NCBI GenBank assembly: GCA_964017235.1 | Contig: OZ024929.1 | Location: forward strand, 115,181,793 to 115,245,792 | DNA length: 64,000 nt | From: Sabellastarte sp. h YS-2021 | Taxonomy: Eukaryota > Annelida > Polychaeta > Sabellida > Sabellidae | Direction: 5' to 3' | Shown: piece by piece, positions 43,313 to 55,360 of the stretch | Numbering within the stretch: position 1 is the first letter of the stretch | Layout: each line of letters opens with the position of its first letter | Program-made: the position numbers and the translations under genes | Notes under the pieces: generated by a model | Told to the model about the DNA's origin: nothing | The model's input: the letters and a program-made list of their open reading frames with translations, nothing else | The model's database searches: none

Positions 43313-46300
43313 TTTTATTGCGTAAAATAGCCTTACCTTATCCTCACAAGTGCTTGGTTTGGTTTTGTGGAGCAAAACGTATCGACCGACAAGTATTTTT
43401 TAAAAGAATTTTCTTGTCGGCAGGTGACCCCTTGTCTGCGCATGTCCGCGCATGCGCCGTACTCATTGTCGACAGGCAATTGTCGAGAGATCTTCATTAT
43501 ATTTTTGGTCGATATGGGAGCAACACGTATTTTCTTTTATTATCGTCCATTTACAGACGAAGATCTATGAAGTTTTGAAGCGTGCAAGCGTGCACCTACC
43601 TGTATTTATCCATTATTCGACTGGTACTACCACTAATTCTGCCTCCCTTGTCCTGAAAAGGGTCAGAATAAGATGTGCAAGAAGATGTTGCTGTAAAGTC
43701 TTCAGTGGAAGACGTGTATATCTTCGGCTGTACTCACCCATTATTCGACTGGAACTACCTCCTTGTCGAGGAAAGGTATGCAGAGAAGAGCTCCCGTAGT
43801 TTTCAGTGGAAAACTGCTTTATTGTCCCTTTATTGATGGCAGAACATGAGTATTAGCGTATGCTCGAAAACAAAGAAGAAAGAATGCAGTTGTCTTTGCA
43901 ACGGAGGTCGTAGATTCTTTACTGTGGGTGGAGCGCCACTCTGGTACAGTAACAGGTCTCCCTCCAAAAGAACGACTACAGACATGAAAATATAGACAGA
44001 TTACCTTCCTTGCTGTAAATTTGGATGAAGATCCAACAGACGTCTTTGGGGCAGTATGTGCACTGCTTGTCTGTTCAGCCCTGTTGAAGAATTGCAATAA
44101 CTATTTACTAGATAATAAAACCTTCCTATGGCCATGTCTCCATTGGAAAGAATTCTGTGACTTTTGAGTTAATTCTTCTGCAAACTCAACGAAGATCAAA
44201 CTAGCTAGATGAGATTTTGTTATATTATATGTTGAAGTCCTTGCTTCCAACTTTTACACTGTATTTTGCACAGTATATTCAGGACAGGAGCTATGTCCAG
44301 TAATTTTCCCCTACTAACCACAAAAGATCGTCGTACCACTCTGCCTAGTTTACCAGGTCAGAGGGATACAGAAGAACGTGGCTACATTAATGCAAGTCAC
44401 CATGGAGGCTCTTCTTGCAGAGTTACTGGCAGTGATGGGAGATTTTCATTGCCGTCCCAGAGTTGTGCGAATCTTGAGACGGAGTTGTCGAATTACTCCC
44501 CAATCGAATTCACCAATGCCTGTACTACCCACAATGCAAAGCGATGACGTCAGACAGGAAAACATGGCTACAGTAAATATACCGCTGAAATATTGCTGGA
44601 AATCCTTCAAAAGAAAGCAATTCATCCACTCTACAATTGCAGAACTCCAGGTTTCTATGGCAGTTTATTTCTTGTATAGAAACTCGGCTAATGACGACCT
44701 CTGATACATCTCAGTGTCCTGAATTGTTTTCTATCTACAACTTCAACGGTCACTGCCCACGAGTGAAGTTCGTTTACTATGTCAATAAATACCTGCTTGT
44801 CGCATCACTTAAACTGGAGACAGCAGAAATTATTAAAAATTCGGTTACAAAAGATGCGTTCTTTTATGTACCGATTCACAGGTCTCTCAACATCTACTTC
44901 AGTTTAATGTACACGGTCAAACCTATCAGTTTAAAGCATTATGAAATTCGGGTTAGCGACCCCTCTACAGTATCATGCGCGTAATAAAGAGGCAAATCTC
45001 ATTCTTCAGTCTCACGGAATAGGAGTTCACCATATACCTGGACCACTGGTTGTTAAGTGTATGTAGAAGACACCAGTATTGGGTTCAAATCAAAGAACTC
45101 ATCCAATTATTCAACAACTGGCTTCGTAATATCGATTTCCTAGGTTACCACTGCATTTTGGTACCAGGAAATTTCTTCACCTTTTACCTAGTCTACTGGT
45201 TGTTTAGTGTACGTAAAAGACACCAGTATTGGGTTCAAACCAAAGAACTCATCCAATTATTCATCAACTGGGCTTCGTGATATCGATTTCCTAGGTTACC
45301 ACTGCATTTTGGTACCAGGAAATTTCTTTCTACCTCGAATAAATTAAATACCCGAGAATCTATTCAACACATGGCGATCTCATCACAATCAACCCCAAGG
45401 TTGCTTATATCCCAGGTAGGGATACCAGCATTTTTGGAAAAGACTATACCAATGGGTCAGTTATGTATGTGTGCCTTTCAGTGGTATCTAGAAAAAACTG
45501 GCAATATCTTCAGTCACTAGTTGTGAGAATTCCTGTTTCAAATCATTCTGAAAAAGCATATTCACTGGTGGAACATGCCAAAAAATGGGAAATAGAATGC
45601 CTTTTCTAGACACAGGTGCACAATTCCATTATTTTCGTAGATGCATTAAACCAGGGTTGATGATCCCATCTATAAGCATCACAGTTAGTGGCTTTGGACA
45701 GTTAAAAATGTATATATTACATTTCAATGTCATACAGCTGAAGGCAGTGTGTTCAGCCCTTAAAAGCCTTCAAGACAAATTCCACACAAAAGAATTCTGA
45801 TAGCATCAGACAACACCACTGTGTTCGGTTATCTGAAAAAACGGGGGGGGGGGAGCGTATACCTCCTAGTTTGGCGCAGCTTGGCCTACTGCAATCCTTG
45901 AAAATATACTCATAACAGACATATTCTTGGTTGCTTAAAGGTCATACTCAACATATCTCCAGAAGGGATAAAGGTTTGACGCATCCTGGCCTACTACAAT
46001 CCTTGAAATATACTCTTAAGAGACAGAAATATTCTGGGATTACTTAAATGTCATACTCAATGATCTCTACAGAAGGGACAAAAGTAATATGTACAGAATG
46101 GTTCTTACTCCCTTTATGGTTCTAGACAACGTGCAAGTTTGGCACAAATCAACAATAGGTGTTTTATGCAGGTATGCTGCATCTTGGCCTACTGCAATCC
46201 CTGAAATATTCTCATATGAGCCAGATATATTCAGGGTTGCCTAGATGTCATGACAGCCTCTCCACAAAGAACGAAATAATACAGACAGGAGAGTCTTCAT

Positions 46301-48410
46301 CTTTAATATTTTATTTGATTTACATAATTTGTCAAATACCAATGGTAGAGATGTTTGCCACCAATATGAGTCACAAACTTCCTTTCTATGTTGCCAGTCC
46401 CGGATGCAAATGCTCTGAACATAGATGAATTAAACATCTTGTTGGAGGTTCTGGACTGCTAGGCCTTTGGTCCTATACCACTTATTCCAAAAAGTCATTG
46501 AACAAGTGAACACCAGGTGCAAAATGATTGTAGTGGCCCCTTGGTGGCCCATGATGCATTGGCTTTGTTGTCTGGTGAGTCATTCAACCAAACCTCCATT
46601 ACAGCTACTTCACTGGTCTCAAAAACAGCCATTCAGTCAGAAATTCCATCTAAATCTGTTGCATTGGCACCTTCATGCTTGGCACCTTAACACCACTCAG
46701 AATCTCTTATATCATTCTCTGGGCAAGGGATAGAGAGATTTAGGGCATCTCAAGGACCCTCATCTTGGAATGTATGAGTCATGATGGGCCATTTTGAGCT
46801 CTGGTACCCACAGAATAAGGTGGCCATCTCAGAGCCTACGGTCTCAAATATACCAGATTTTTTGATCCATTGACTTGCAAAAATCTGAAACCTGTCACTA
46901 TTGTTGGCTTTGCAGCAGCCATAGCTGATCATTTACTTTTTTGTGCAGGAGTTGAGCCAAAGCCTGCATCTTTATAGGCCTATTGCAAGTGTTATAGAGA
47001 GAAGCCCACTGCTAACAGAGGTGCAGCATCAAGGGATTTGCCTTTGCTTCTGTTGGTTTTCACAAAAGGCTCCTTATTAACCTTTAAAAGGAGGTCAGTC
47101 TAAAAAAGTTTGACTTGCAAGACTGTTGCAATGCCATTGGAAGTGTATTCTGGGACTTTGGCTCCTTCAGACACAAGCCTCATAGGAAGGAGGTTACAGT
47201 TTCTCCCTCCTACCTACCTTTTCAGCAAGGACCTATTAGCCTCAATTGGTCTAGATTGGCTCCAGTGGTCACTTCAGCTCTAGATCATTCCTGAACTCAA
47301 ATTGCCTGGACACATGTTTCGTTGTCCTCCTACAGCACTTACATCCTTCATGGACAGGACTACTGCTTGGAGAAAAGGGAAAGTCTCCTTCTCCTGCCTT
47401 TTAGCAAGAACCAGTTGGCTTCTGATGCTCCAGATGGCTCAAACCAGTGGTCATTCCAGCTCACAAACCTTTCTTGAGCTGACGTTGGACTGATGTTGTG
47501 ACACTCTGCCCTCTTACAGTACTTACTTACTATCAAGACAGTACAAGTACTTCAAGGAGGTGAAGCATCTCTTGCTCATATCTTTTAGGGAAGGCTTGAT
47601 GGAGATATCTTGAGTTCTGGTATCTCTTCCTGGATCAATCTGGATGCATGATTAGATTGCCAGTCCTTTAATTCTGATTCCCAGAATCTATACATTGAGG
47701 CACATATTACATACATGGCTGCCTCTTTAGTTTTCAAGAGTGGGGTCTTACCTGAGCAGATATGGAACTCTTGTTATTGGAAGACCCACAATTCTTTACT
47801 ACATTCTACTTGAAGAAGTAGCTTGGCAATCCCATGACCAGTCCATGAACAAATTGGGCCTTGTGGATTCACCTCGGCATGTAGTCAATTTTGTGTATTT
47901 TTACATGTTATTGATATGACTCACATAGTTATGTTCTCTCCAGTTACACAAGTGTTGTGTCACTGACATATGTCTTTCCTGACTTACATATGGCCCCATA
48001 TCTGCAGCTCATGCAGTTCAGTTTGCCTGCTTGGAGATATTCTCATTGTCAGAAGATGACATCTTGTTTCGGGAGTCATGCAGACATCTCCGGCCAATAC
48101 CGGGTGATGGTTAATACTGCTATATGATTTGTTGTAAAATTGTCTACAACAGCAACAGCAGCAACAATGACGACCACATCATGGATCTCTTGTTGAGGTT
48201 AGCAAATTACTTATCTGTGATGAAGAAGTAATATATATAACCTAAGATGTGGCGAATGGAAGCTTATCTTATCCTCTTATCAAGTGCTTTATTTGGTGAC
48301 CCCTTGTCTGACAATCATCTAACAGTGTGGCCAAAACAAATACCCTCCACCTGTTATGGTTGTATTCAAGCACTTGTGAGGATAAGGTAAGGCTATTTTA
48401 CGCAATAAAA
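43313..48410 (+). mobile_element. decayed DIRS retrotransposon
   Basis: Terminal inverted repeats of 44 bp (43313-43356 and 48367-48410; TTTTATTGCGTAAAATAGCC outermost) match exactly. Inside are DIRS gene relics in the order gag (mostly lost), RT, RNase H, methyltransferase-like and recombinase, broken by many stops and shifts. It lies in the intron before exon i, in the same orientation as the host gene. Confidence 0.85.
44600..47870 (+). pseudogene. DIRS RT-RNase H-recombinase relic
   Basis: Matches the intact copy at 6.8-9.2 kb piece by piece. KLETAEIIKNS and FFYVPIHRSLN are RT. At 45035-45046 the active-site YLDD reads YLDH. A 151-bp tandem duplication (45046-45180 and 45197-45331) repeats the segment after it. 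MVEMFATNMSHKLPFYVASP (46340-46402) and IVVAPWWPMMHW (46528-46563) are the methyltransferase-like part. About 46890-47870 corresponds to the recombinase and extends beyond the point where the 4.7-kb element is truncated (CPPTALTSFMDRT near 47315). Clearly non-functional. Confidence 0.8.
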
Positions 48411-48736
48411 TGTAACAAATTTTATTGTAATTTAACTTTTTACAAGTTAAATACTTACCTTATCCTCACAAGGATAAACCCACCCTACCTCCCCGCATAA
48501 TTTGTTTTGCTGGGGACCAAAAATACAATGAAGATCTCTCGACAATTGCCTGTCGACAATGAGTACGGCGCATGCGCGGACATGCGCAGACAAGGGGTCA
48601 CCTGCCGACAAGAAAATTCTTTTAAAAAATACTTGTCGGTCGATACGTTTTGCTCCACAAAACCAAACCAAGCACTTGTGAGGATAAGGTAAGTATTTAA
48701 CTTGTAAAAAGTTAAATTACAATAAAATTTGTTACA
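48411..48736. mobile_element. 326-bp inverted-repeat derivative with DIRS ends
   Basis: Perfect 62-bp inverted arms (48411-48472 and 48675-48736) enclose about 200 bp. Most of the interior, 48520-48675, is an inverted copy of the left-end region of the decayed DIRS element (43350-43510). Arms contain AAATACTTACCTTATCC, the DIRS terminal motif. It abuts the DIRS right end exactly. No coding capacity. Confidence 0.75.
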
Positions 48737-48850
48737 ATTTGTTAAATGTAAAATATATAGGCCATTGTATACACTGTACCTTAATCTCTAGAAAATGAAA
48801 ATCTCTTTTTAGCTTGATCTACAGTTGTAAGTGAATTGTTTATTTTTAAG

Positions 48851-49016
48851 GTCCAACAATTGCTGAAGACAAAGATTTACTTGACAAAACAAGTAACCCT
48901 TTACTAAGTGAGCTCAGGAAAACCAAAGGACAGAAGAAAGGAAGCAAAGATTTGGATAAAGTGGTTGATCAAATATCTGTTTTGAAGAAGGAAATTCTGA
49001 CCTTGAAGGAAAGAAG
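48851..49016 (+). CDS. AFAP1-family gene, exon i (coiled coil, first part)
   Basis: Phase 1 in, 2 out; acceptor TTTTTAAG, donor AG|GTATAT. Encodes TIAEDKDLLDKTSNPLLSEL then a heptad-rich VVDQISVLKKEILTLKERR. It corresponds to the C-terminal coiled coil of AFAP proteins, which in AFAP1 controls self-association. The acceptor lies only 114 bp after the inverted-repeat derivative. Confidence 0.8.
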
Positions 49017-49879
49017 GTATATGCATAAGTGTAATTTTGGGGAGATCAGGAGATGGATAGATCATATTGTTAGAGAGTATGTTATATGTTTTGCATTGAA
49101 CACAAAAAATGTACAAGTGACATCCAGGCACTTAGACTTACAAGACGGTTCAATTTGAAAAATAATTATATTATTTTAATATTTGAACATTCCCCAGCTT
49201 TAGGCTAGAAATGATTTTCGATAAGCAATTTATATAGTATCTTGAAATAAAATATACCTTTCTTTATGTACAGCCAACCTAGAATATAACTCCTACATGG
49301 GTTGGTATGAAGTGATTCAATTTTTATGTTTTGTTCAGTACTGTACAAAAATAAATTATCTATAAACATGATATTTGGCAGCGAAGTAGTGGAAGGAACA
49401 ATATAGTAGCATGATATAAGTAATTTATGTCTAACCTTCTTTCAACTCCCATTGCACAAAATCTTTGAATAATATCTACATTATAATAATAATGTTCGTG
49501 AAGTGGTTACATGTGTTTGTAGGAAATACTTCTCCCGTGTTCCTATTGTTACAGTATTTATTTATTTTTTGATATGTGATAGTTCTAAGTTCATAAAAAC
49601 ATTTACAAGAAATCAAAAAATAATATATCAATATTTTGATGGGGAAAAAAACAAAAGAATAAACATTTACATTTAGAGCCTCACATGTAACCTTGTGCAG
49701 AGAGTCCAACAAAAAAAAACGCCACTAAGATTTACCCGCTGCCCACCCACCCCCACCCCCCTTGTAGGTCAAACTGGGGTCATAAAATAACAAGATTTTT
49801 TATTCCTTTATTACTGCTTCTAGAGAATTTGAATGGGGGTAATAAGAAAACATACACAGGGAATCTAGAAAGCTGGTAA
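49017..49879. other. intron
   Basis: No exon seen. A C-rich tract near 49740 is followed by GGTCAAACTGGGGTCATAAAA, which recurs diverged at 50272 on the other side of the SINE. Confidence 0.5.
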
Positions 49880-50226
49880 GAATCTGCCACTGTGGCCTAG
49901 CGGGTAACACACTTGTCTAGGAACTCAGAGGATTTGGGTTCAATCCCAGGTACAGGCAGATACATAGTGGCTCGGATGACCAAACATGATATTTGGCATT
50001 TAAAATGGCAGTCCTCTGTCATTGGGTCTTATCCCCAGTGGCAGGTTAAAGAACCTCAAGGACATTGATAAATGGTCATCCTTGAGCCTCTATCTTCCAG
50101 TTAGGGGAATGTCAGTTACTTGTGAGTTTGGGCTGTAACTGTGCAGTCAGATGGGTTAAATAGCCCTTTGAGTCCAGTAGTGTATGGAGATATTGTACTG
50201 AGTAAAATTGCATAATAATAATAATC
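49880..50226 (+). mobile_element. tRNA-derived SINE
   Basis: The head has RNA polymerase III promoter boxes: A box TGGCCTAGCGGG (49893-49904) and B box GGTTCAATCCC (49937-49947), 33 bp apart as in a tRNA. A body follows with GGTTAAAGAACCTCAAGGAC, then a 3' tail of TAATAATAATAATCATAAT (50211-50230). This is the tRNA-head, body and short-repeat-tail layout of metazoan SINEs. Confidence 0.8.
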
Positions 50227-50362
50227 ATAATTACCCCCGTCTCCCCCCTCCCCCGCCCCCCTCTTAAAGGGTCAAACTGAGGTCTTAAAATTATATATGT
50301 TTTGCTTCTTTGCTTTTATCTTCTTTATTATTGTTTTTGAAGCTTTTGAATGTATTACTAGG

Positions 50363-50738
50363 TAGTGCTGGTATTGTTTATCGATATTGAAATATTTATT
50401 GATCCATGCTAAATATACTGATATCGATAATGTAGGGTACAATATCAATATCGGAACATACTACTAACTAGATGCAATTAAGCTGTTTTCCATGTAAATA
50501 AAATATAAAAGTTAAGAAATAGATTGGTTTTCCTATCATTTTTTGTCAAATTTCACTTACCGCTAAAACCGGAAGCGCCATATTTCTTTATGTTTCGGGA
50601 AACTTCTAAAACTCGTGAAAGGGTTTGGAAGCTCTTTCTCGGAAAACACCCATGACCCGATATTTCAATATTGATCGATACAGAAGCAAAAATATGGTTT
50701 GATATTGATATACATATTATTATTCGATACCAACACTA
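50363..50738. mobile_element. hAT-type MITE
   Basis: The 376-bp element begins TAGTGCTGGTATTG and ends CGATACCAACACTA (inverted, 12 of 14). It is flanked by 8-bp direct repeats TTACTAGG (50355-50362) and TTACCAGG (50739-50746), one mismatch, the hAT target-duplication length. The interior is rich in ATCGATA / TATCGAT words and has no gene. Confidence 0.75.
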
Positions 50739-51056
50739 TTACCAGGTAATAGGAATCCATAGAAAACTTGTCAGATACTGTGACATTTTCAGAGCCGTAG
50801 ATGTAATATTTGCCTTCATCAAGGCAATTTTCCCCTCACAAGAAGTACCTCATAGTAATAGAATGCATCCTGTTGCAATATCTATTCTACATTGTAGTAT
50901 TTAACAATTTTACATTAATGTCTCTGCCAGGATTATCTCTGCATGAGAATATTTTTGACAGCATACTTTTAACCTTTTCCCATCCTTTAAGCTTTAATAT
51001 GTTTTCATTTTTCTACTTATTTGAATACTCTGTTATTGTTTTCAAAAACCTTTTTT
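50739..51056. other. intron
   Basis: Unique DNA between the MITE and Helentron-like copy C. Confidence 0.5.
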
Positions 51057-54000
51057 ATGTCAGCTGACTTGTCAGTCAGCTGACATTATGTCATCACTCT
51101 GCGGCGTGGGCGTCCGCGTCCGCGTGAACAACTTCTTCTCCAAAACTACAAGGCCTAGAGACATGCTGTTTTTTTTAAAAGATACCTTATCTATCGAGGA
51201 TGAAAAATTGTTCAAGGCATGCAAATCTGTCTGTTCGTCTGTTTGCTAGAGACATTACAAGGGGGGTACCCCCACCAAAAGTGTGAAAATTTCAACTTTT
51301 TATCACAATTTTCTCAGTGACTATTGCAGGGATTTCTCTCATATCTTGCATATATGTAGCATTTACAGCATTTTGTGAAAATATGTTGTTCAGCTACTTT
51401 TTTCATAGCTACAATATGGTGAGTAAGTTGGGTGTCTGTCTCAATAGCTAAGTGAGTAATAGCTACTTTTGGGCTTTTCAGTAACTTCCATTATGAGTAA
51501 AATCACTTGTAACTTAAAAACTATTGCATTTAGAGAATTTTGTATAAATATGTTATTCACCTACTTTTGGGCCAGCTATAACATAGTGAAATTTCAGATC
51601 TGTAGCTCATGGCATAGCTGAGTAATAGCTACTTTTAGGTTATCACTGTTGAGTAAATCGCTTATAACTTGAAAACTATTGCATTTAGAGAATTTCGTAT
51701 AAATATGTTATTCAGCTACTTTTGGGTCAGCTATAACATAGTGAAATTTCAGACCTGTAGCTCATGGCATAGCTGAGTAATAGCTACTTTTAGGTTATCA
51801 CTGTTGAGTAAATCACTTATAACTTGAAAAGTGTTGTATTTAGAGCATTTTGTTAAAATATGTTATTCAGCTACTTTTTTCATAGCTACAATATGGTGAG
51901 TAAGTTGGGTGTCTGTCTCAATAGCTAAGTGAGTAATAGCTACTTTTGGGCTTTTCAGTAACTTCCATCATAAGTAAAATCACTTGTAACTTAAAAACTA
52001 TTGCATTTAGAGAATTTCGTATAAATATGTTATTCAGCTACTTTTGGGTCAGCTATAACATAGTAAAATTTCAGACCTGTAGCTCATGGCATAGCTGAGT
52101 AATAGCTACTTTTAGGTTATCACTGTTGAGTAAATCACTTATAACTTGAAAACTATTGCATTTAGAGTATTTTGTTTCAATATGTTATTCACCTATTTTG
52201 GGGTCAGCTATAACATAGTGAAGTTTCAGACCTGTGGCTCATTTCATAGCTGAGTAATAGCTACTTTTAGGTTATCACTATTGAGTAAATCACTTATAAC
52301 TTGAAAAGTGTTGCATTTAGAGCATTTTGTTAAAATATGTTATTCAGCTACTTTTTTCATAGCTACAATATGGTGAGTAAGTTGGGTGTCTGTCTCAATA
52401 GCTAAGTGAGTAATAGCTACTTTTGGGCTTTTCAGTAACTTCCATCATAAGTAAAATCACTTGTAACTTAAAAACTATTGCATTTAGAGAATTTCGTATA
52501 AATATGTTATTCAGCTACTTTTGGGTCAGCTATAACATAGTAAAATTTCAGACCTGTAGCTCATGGCATAGCTGAGTAATAGCTACTTTTAGGTTATCAC
52601 TGTTGAGTAAATCACTTATAACTTGAAAACTATTGCATTTAGAGTATTTTGTTTCAATATGTTATTCACCTATTTTGGGGTCAGCTATAACATAGTGAAG
52701 TTTCAGACCTGTGGCTCATTTCATAGCTGAGTAATAGCTACTTTGAAGTTCTCACTGTTGAGTAAATCAGTTATAATTGGAAAACTATTGCATTTACAGA
52801 AATTTGTGCAAATATGTTATTCAGCTACTTTTGGGTCAGCTATAACATAGTGAAATTATAGACCTACAGCTCATGGCACAACTGAGCAATAGCTATTCTC
52901 AGGTACTGACTGTTGAGTAAATCAGCTATAACTTGAAAAATATTGCATTTGGAGTATTTTGTTAAAATATATTGTTCACCTACTTTTGGGTCAGCTATAA
53001 CATAGTGAAATTACAGACCTATAGCTCATGGCATAGCGGAGCAATAGCTATTTTCAGGTTCTCACTATTGAGTAAATCAGTTGTAGCTTGAAAACTATTG
53101 CAGTTACAGTAGTTTGCTTAAATATGTTGTTCACCTACTTTTGGGTTAGCTATAACATAGTAAAATTTCAGACATGTAGCTCATTGCATAGCTGAGTAAT
53201 AGTTCCTTTGAGGTTCTCACTGTTGAGTAAATCAGTTGTAACTTGAAAACTATTACATTTAGAGTAATTTGTTAAATATGTTATTCACAGAATTTTTGGT
53301 CAGCTATAACATAGTGAAATTGCAGACCTCTATGTCATGGCATAGCTGAGCAATAGCTACTTTCAGGTTCTCACTGTTGAGTAAATCATTGTATCCACTG
53401 GATAGCCGCAGTGTGTAGAGAGAGATTTCTCCTTTACTGCTCTGATGAAAAAAAATATTATAGCTAGCTTTCTTAAGTTTGCAGTATATATTAATAACCA
53501 TAAAATGTTGTCTGGGAATATTTTTGGCCTCATTTTGAGAAACAAGATGGCCGCCACAGGTGTTTTTTGTCAGTCATGAAAAGTGCTTATATCTCCCTTA
53601 TTATTGATCCTAGAGGTTTGGGATGATAAACCAACCTGTAGGAAATCATGGGGTGGGAATCTTTTGGTGTGGTCAGATTTGACCTTCAATGATCCCTCCT
53701 TCAAGGTCAAACAAGGATAGCCAAACTTAAAAGTGCTTATAACTCGCTTATTATTGGTCCCAGAGGTTTGGGATGGTAAACAGACAGGAAATCATGGGCT
53801 GTGAATCTGTTGATATGGTCCGATTTGACCTTGGAACCCTCCTTCAAGGTCAAATGAGGATAGCGAAAATTGAAAGTGCCTACAACTCGCTTATTATTGG
53901 TGACAGAGATGGGATGGTAAACCATCCCATAGGAAATCATTGGCTCGGAATCTTTTGGTATGGTCAGATTTGACCTTTGGACCCCTCCTTAGGTCAAATG

Positions 54001-54428
54001 AGGACAGCCAAGCTTAAAAGTGCTTATAACTCATTTATAATTGGTCCTAGAGGTTTGGAATGGTAAACCATAGGAAATCATGGGCTGGGAATGTATTTGT
54101 GTGGTTAGATTTGACCTTGGACCCCTTCTTCAAGGTCGAACGAGGATATTGCATTTGTAGTATTTCTTTAAATATGTTTTAACCTATTTTTTACACTTAA
54201 ACAATTACCTTGTTATTTTCCTTCATAATACCATTTACAGGGCACAACTTTTTTATCCTTTTCTTCTGTCAGCTTCGGAATTTCTTTCGAACTTGCTGTT
54301 CAGTTACCATTTACTGTATTTCTGTACAGACCTTTTCCTGATAATTATTCTGTCCTCTAATCACCTTCACAAATCAAAAACACTCAGTCAGCTGACACAG
54401 TGCCCGTTCACGGGCACTCTCCTCTTGT
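51057..54428 (+). mobile_element. Helentron/HINE-like tandem-repeat element, copy C
   Basis: Same 5' hairpin, 5' block and 3' hairpin/TCTCCTCTTGT end as copies A and B, but more diverged. The 155-bp array (51359-53390) is built from a three-unit higher-order repeat. A unique stretch (53400-53580) separates it from four to five 146-bp units (53580-54140). The left flank is CCTTTTTT as in copy B. Confidence 0.82.
51359..53390 (+). repeat. 155-bp array of copy C with a 477-bp higher-order unit
   Basis: Markers at 51359, 51526, 51681, 51836, 52003, 52158, 52313, 52480 and 52635 give intervals 167-155-155 repeated three times, that is a 477-bp higher-order repeat. Simple 155-bp spacing follows. 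Confidence 0.93.
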
Positions 54429-55050
54429 CTAGATTATGGGAAGAGATGTTACAAGAGCATACTTTCTTTTTTGTGTAACAGTATTCTGAATGCACTGCAG
54501 AATACCATCACACATATTGTCACAAACAAAAAAAAAGTATGTTCCTGTAACACCCAGCCTCAAGCAACACCACTGGCTGCCTATTGAGTGCCGTTACATG
54601 TTCAAAACTGCAATATTGGTGTATAAATATCTCTGCACCGGTTCTCTGAGCTATTTTGGACTGTCCTTGTCACTGAGCAGTTGCTCCTACAGCACCAGGC
54701 GTGGTCACCCTGACTATCACTACCTTGCAGTTCTTCCTTTTCATTCTTCTCTCTATAAGTCAGTCAAACACTTTGGAAATAGTTTTGCCTTCGATGATCT
54801 GAAAATTTGAAACGACCTTCCAGACAATATACACAATGCAACATCTTTTGCCTCCTTCAGGAAAAAGCTTGAAACATACCTGTTTGCAAAAGCCAGTCCC
54901 CCATAGCCACCTGGCAACCCTTGTGTCTTCTCAGGTATGTCCTGTTTGTGTTCAGTGAACAACTATTTAAACATTTATGTATAGTTTTACCTTAGAGTCT
55001 ACCCATGATGGAGATTAAGCACAGTAAAAGTCCATATTAGATTAGACAAG
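54429..55050 (+). pseudogene. 3' fragment of a CR1/L2-type LINE
   Basis: The + frame from about 54529 (PSLKQHHWLPIECRYMFKTA, ILVYKYLCTG, YLAVLPFHSSLYKSVKHFGN) runs past one stop at 54808 and ends with DLPDNIHNATSFASFRKKLE and TYLFAKA. This is the well-known C-terminal tail of CR1/L2-clade LINE ORF2 proteins. The reverse transcriptase core is absent, as expected for a 5'-truncated insertion. It begins directly at the end of Helentron-like copy C. Confidence 0.8.
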
Positions 55051-55221
55051 ATGGTCAGAAGTATATTTACTCCTCTGCCAGTTATGTACTTTATTGCAAT
55101 TTAGTTTGTGTAACCATATTCGTAAATAGAAAAAAATGGGCCAGTTTTCCTATATGTAATAGAATTATTGCAGATATCATATTATACTTGTTATAAAATA
55201 ACCCAGCAAATTATTTTTCAG
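55051..55221. other. intron remainder
   Basis: AT-rich intron leading to a TTATTTTTCAG acceptor. Confidence 0.5.
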
Positions 55222-55360
55222 AATTCGCATTCGTAGCAAAAGGCTGGAAGTGAGAAATCCATCTCAAAGAAATGATTTACAGAAAGAACTCCAAGAAGTT
55301 GACACAGAACTGGATGAAAAGGAAAAAGAACTCACAAAGTTACGGGTTATTGCACAAGAG
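55222..55360 (+). CDS. AFAP1-family gene, exon j (coiled coil, second part)
   Basis: One base plus 46 codons; phase 2 in, 0 out (GAG|GTGAAT). Encodes IRIRSKRLEVRNPSQRNDLQ then KELQEVDTELDEKEKELTKL, a strong coiled coil. With exon i it gives the pattern of the AFAP family C-terminus, where a basic helix, a short break and an E/K-rich helix follow one another. The last exon(s) and stop are beyond this point and were not found. Confidence 0.82.

Noticed and set aside
43318..43799. Three overlapping open frames at the left end of the decayed DIRS copy
   Set aside because: They lie across the terminal inverted repeat, are mirrored at 48447-48671, and show no gag similarity.
49893..49960. Functional tRNA gene
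   Set aside because: A and B boxes are present but the body does not fold as a tRNA and continues into a SINE body and tail.
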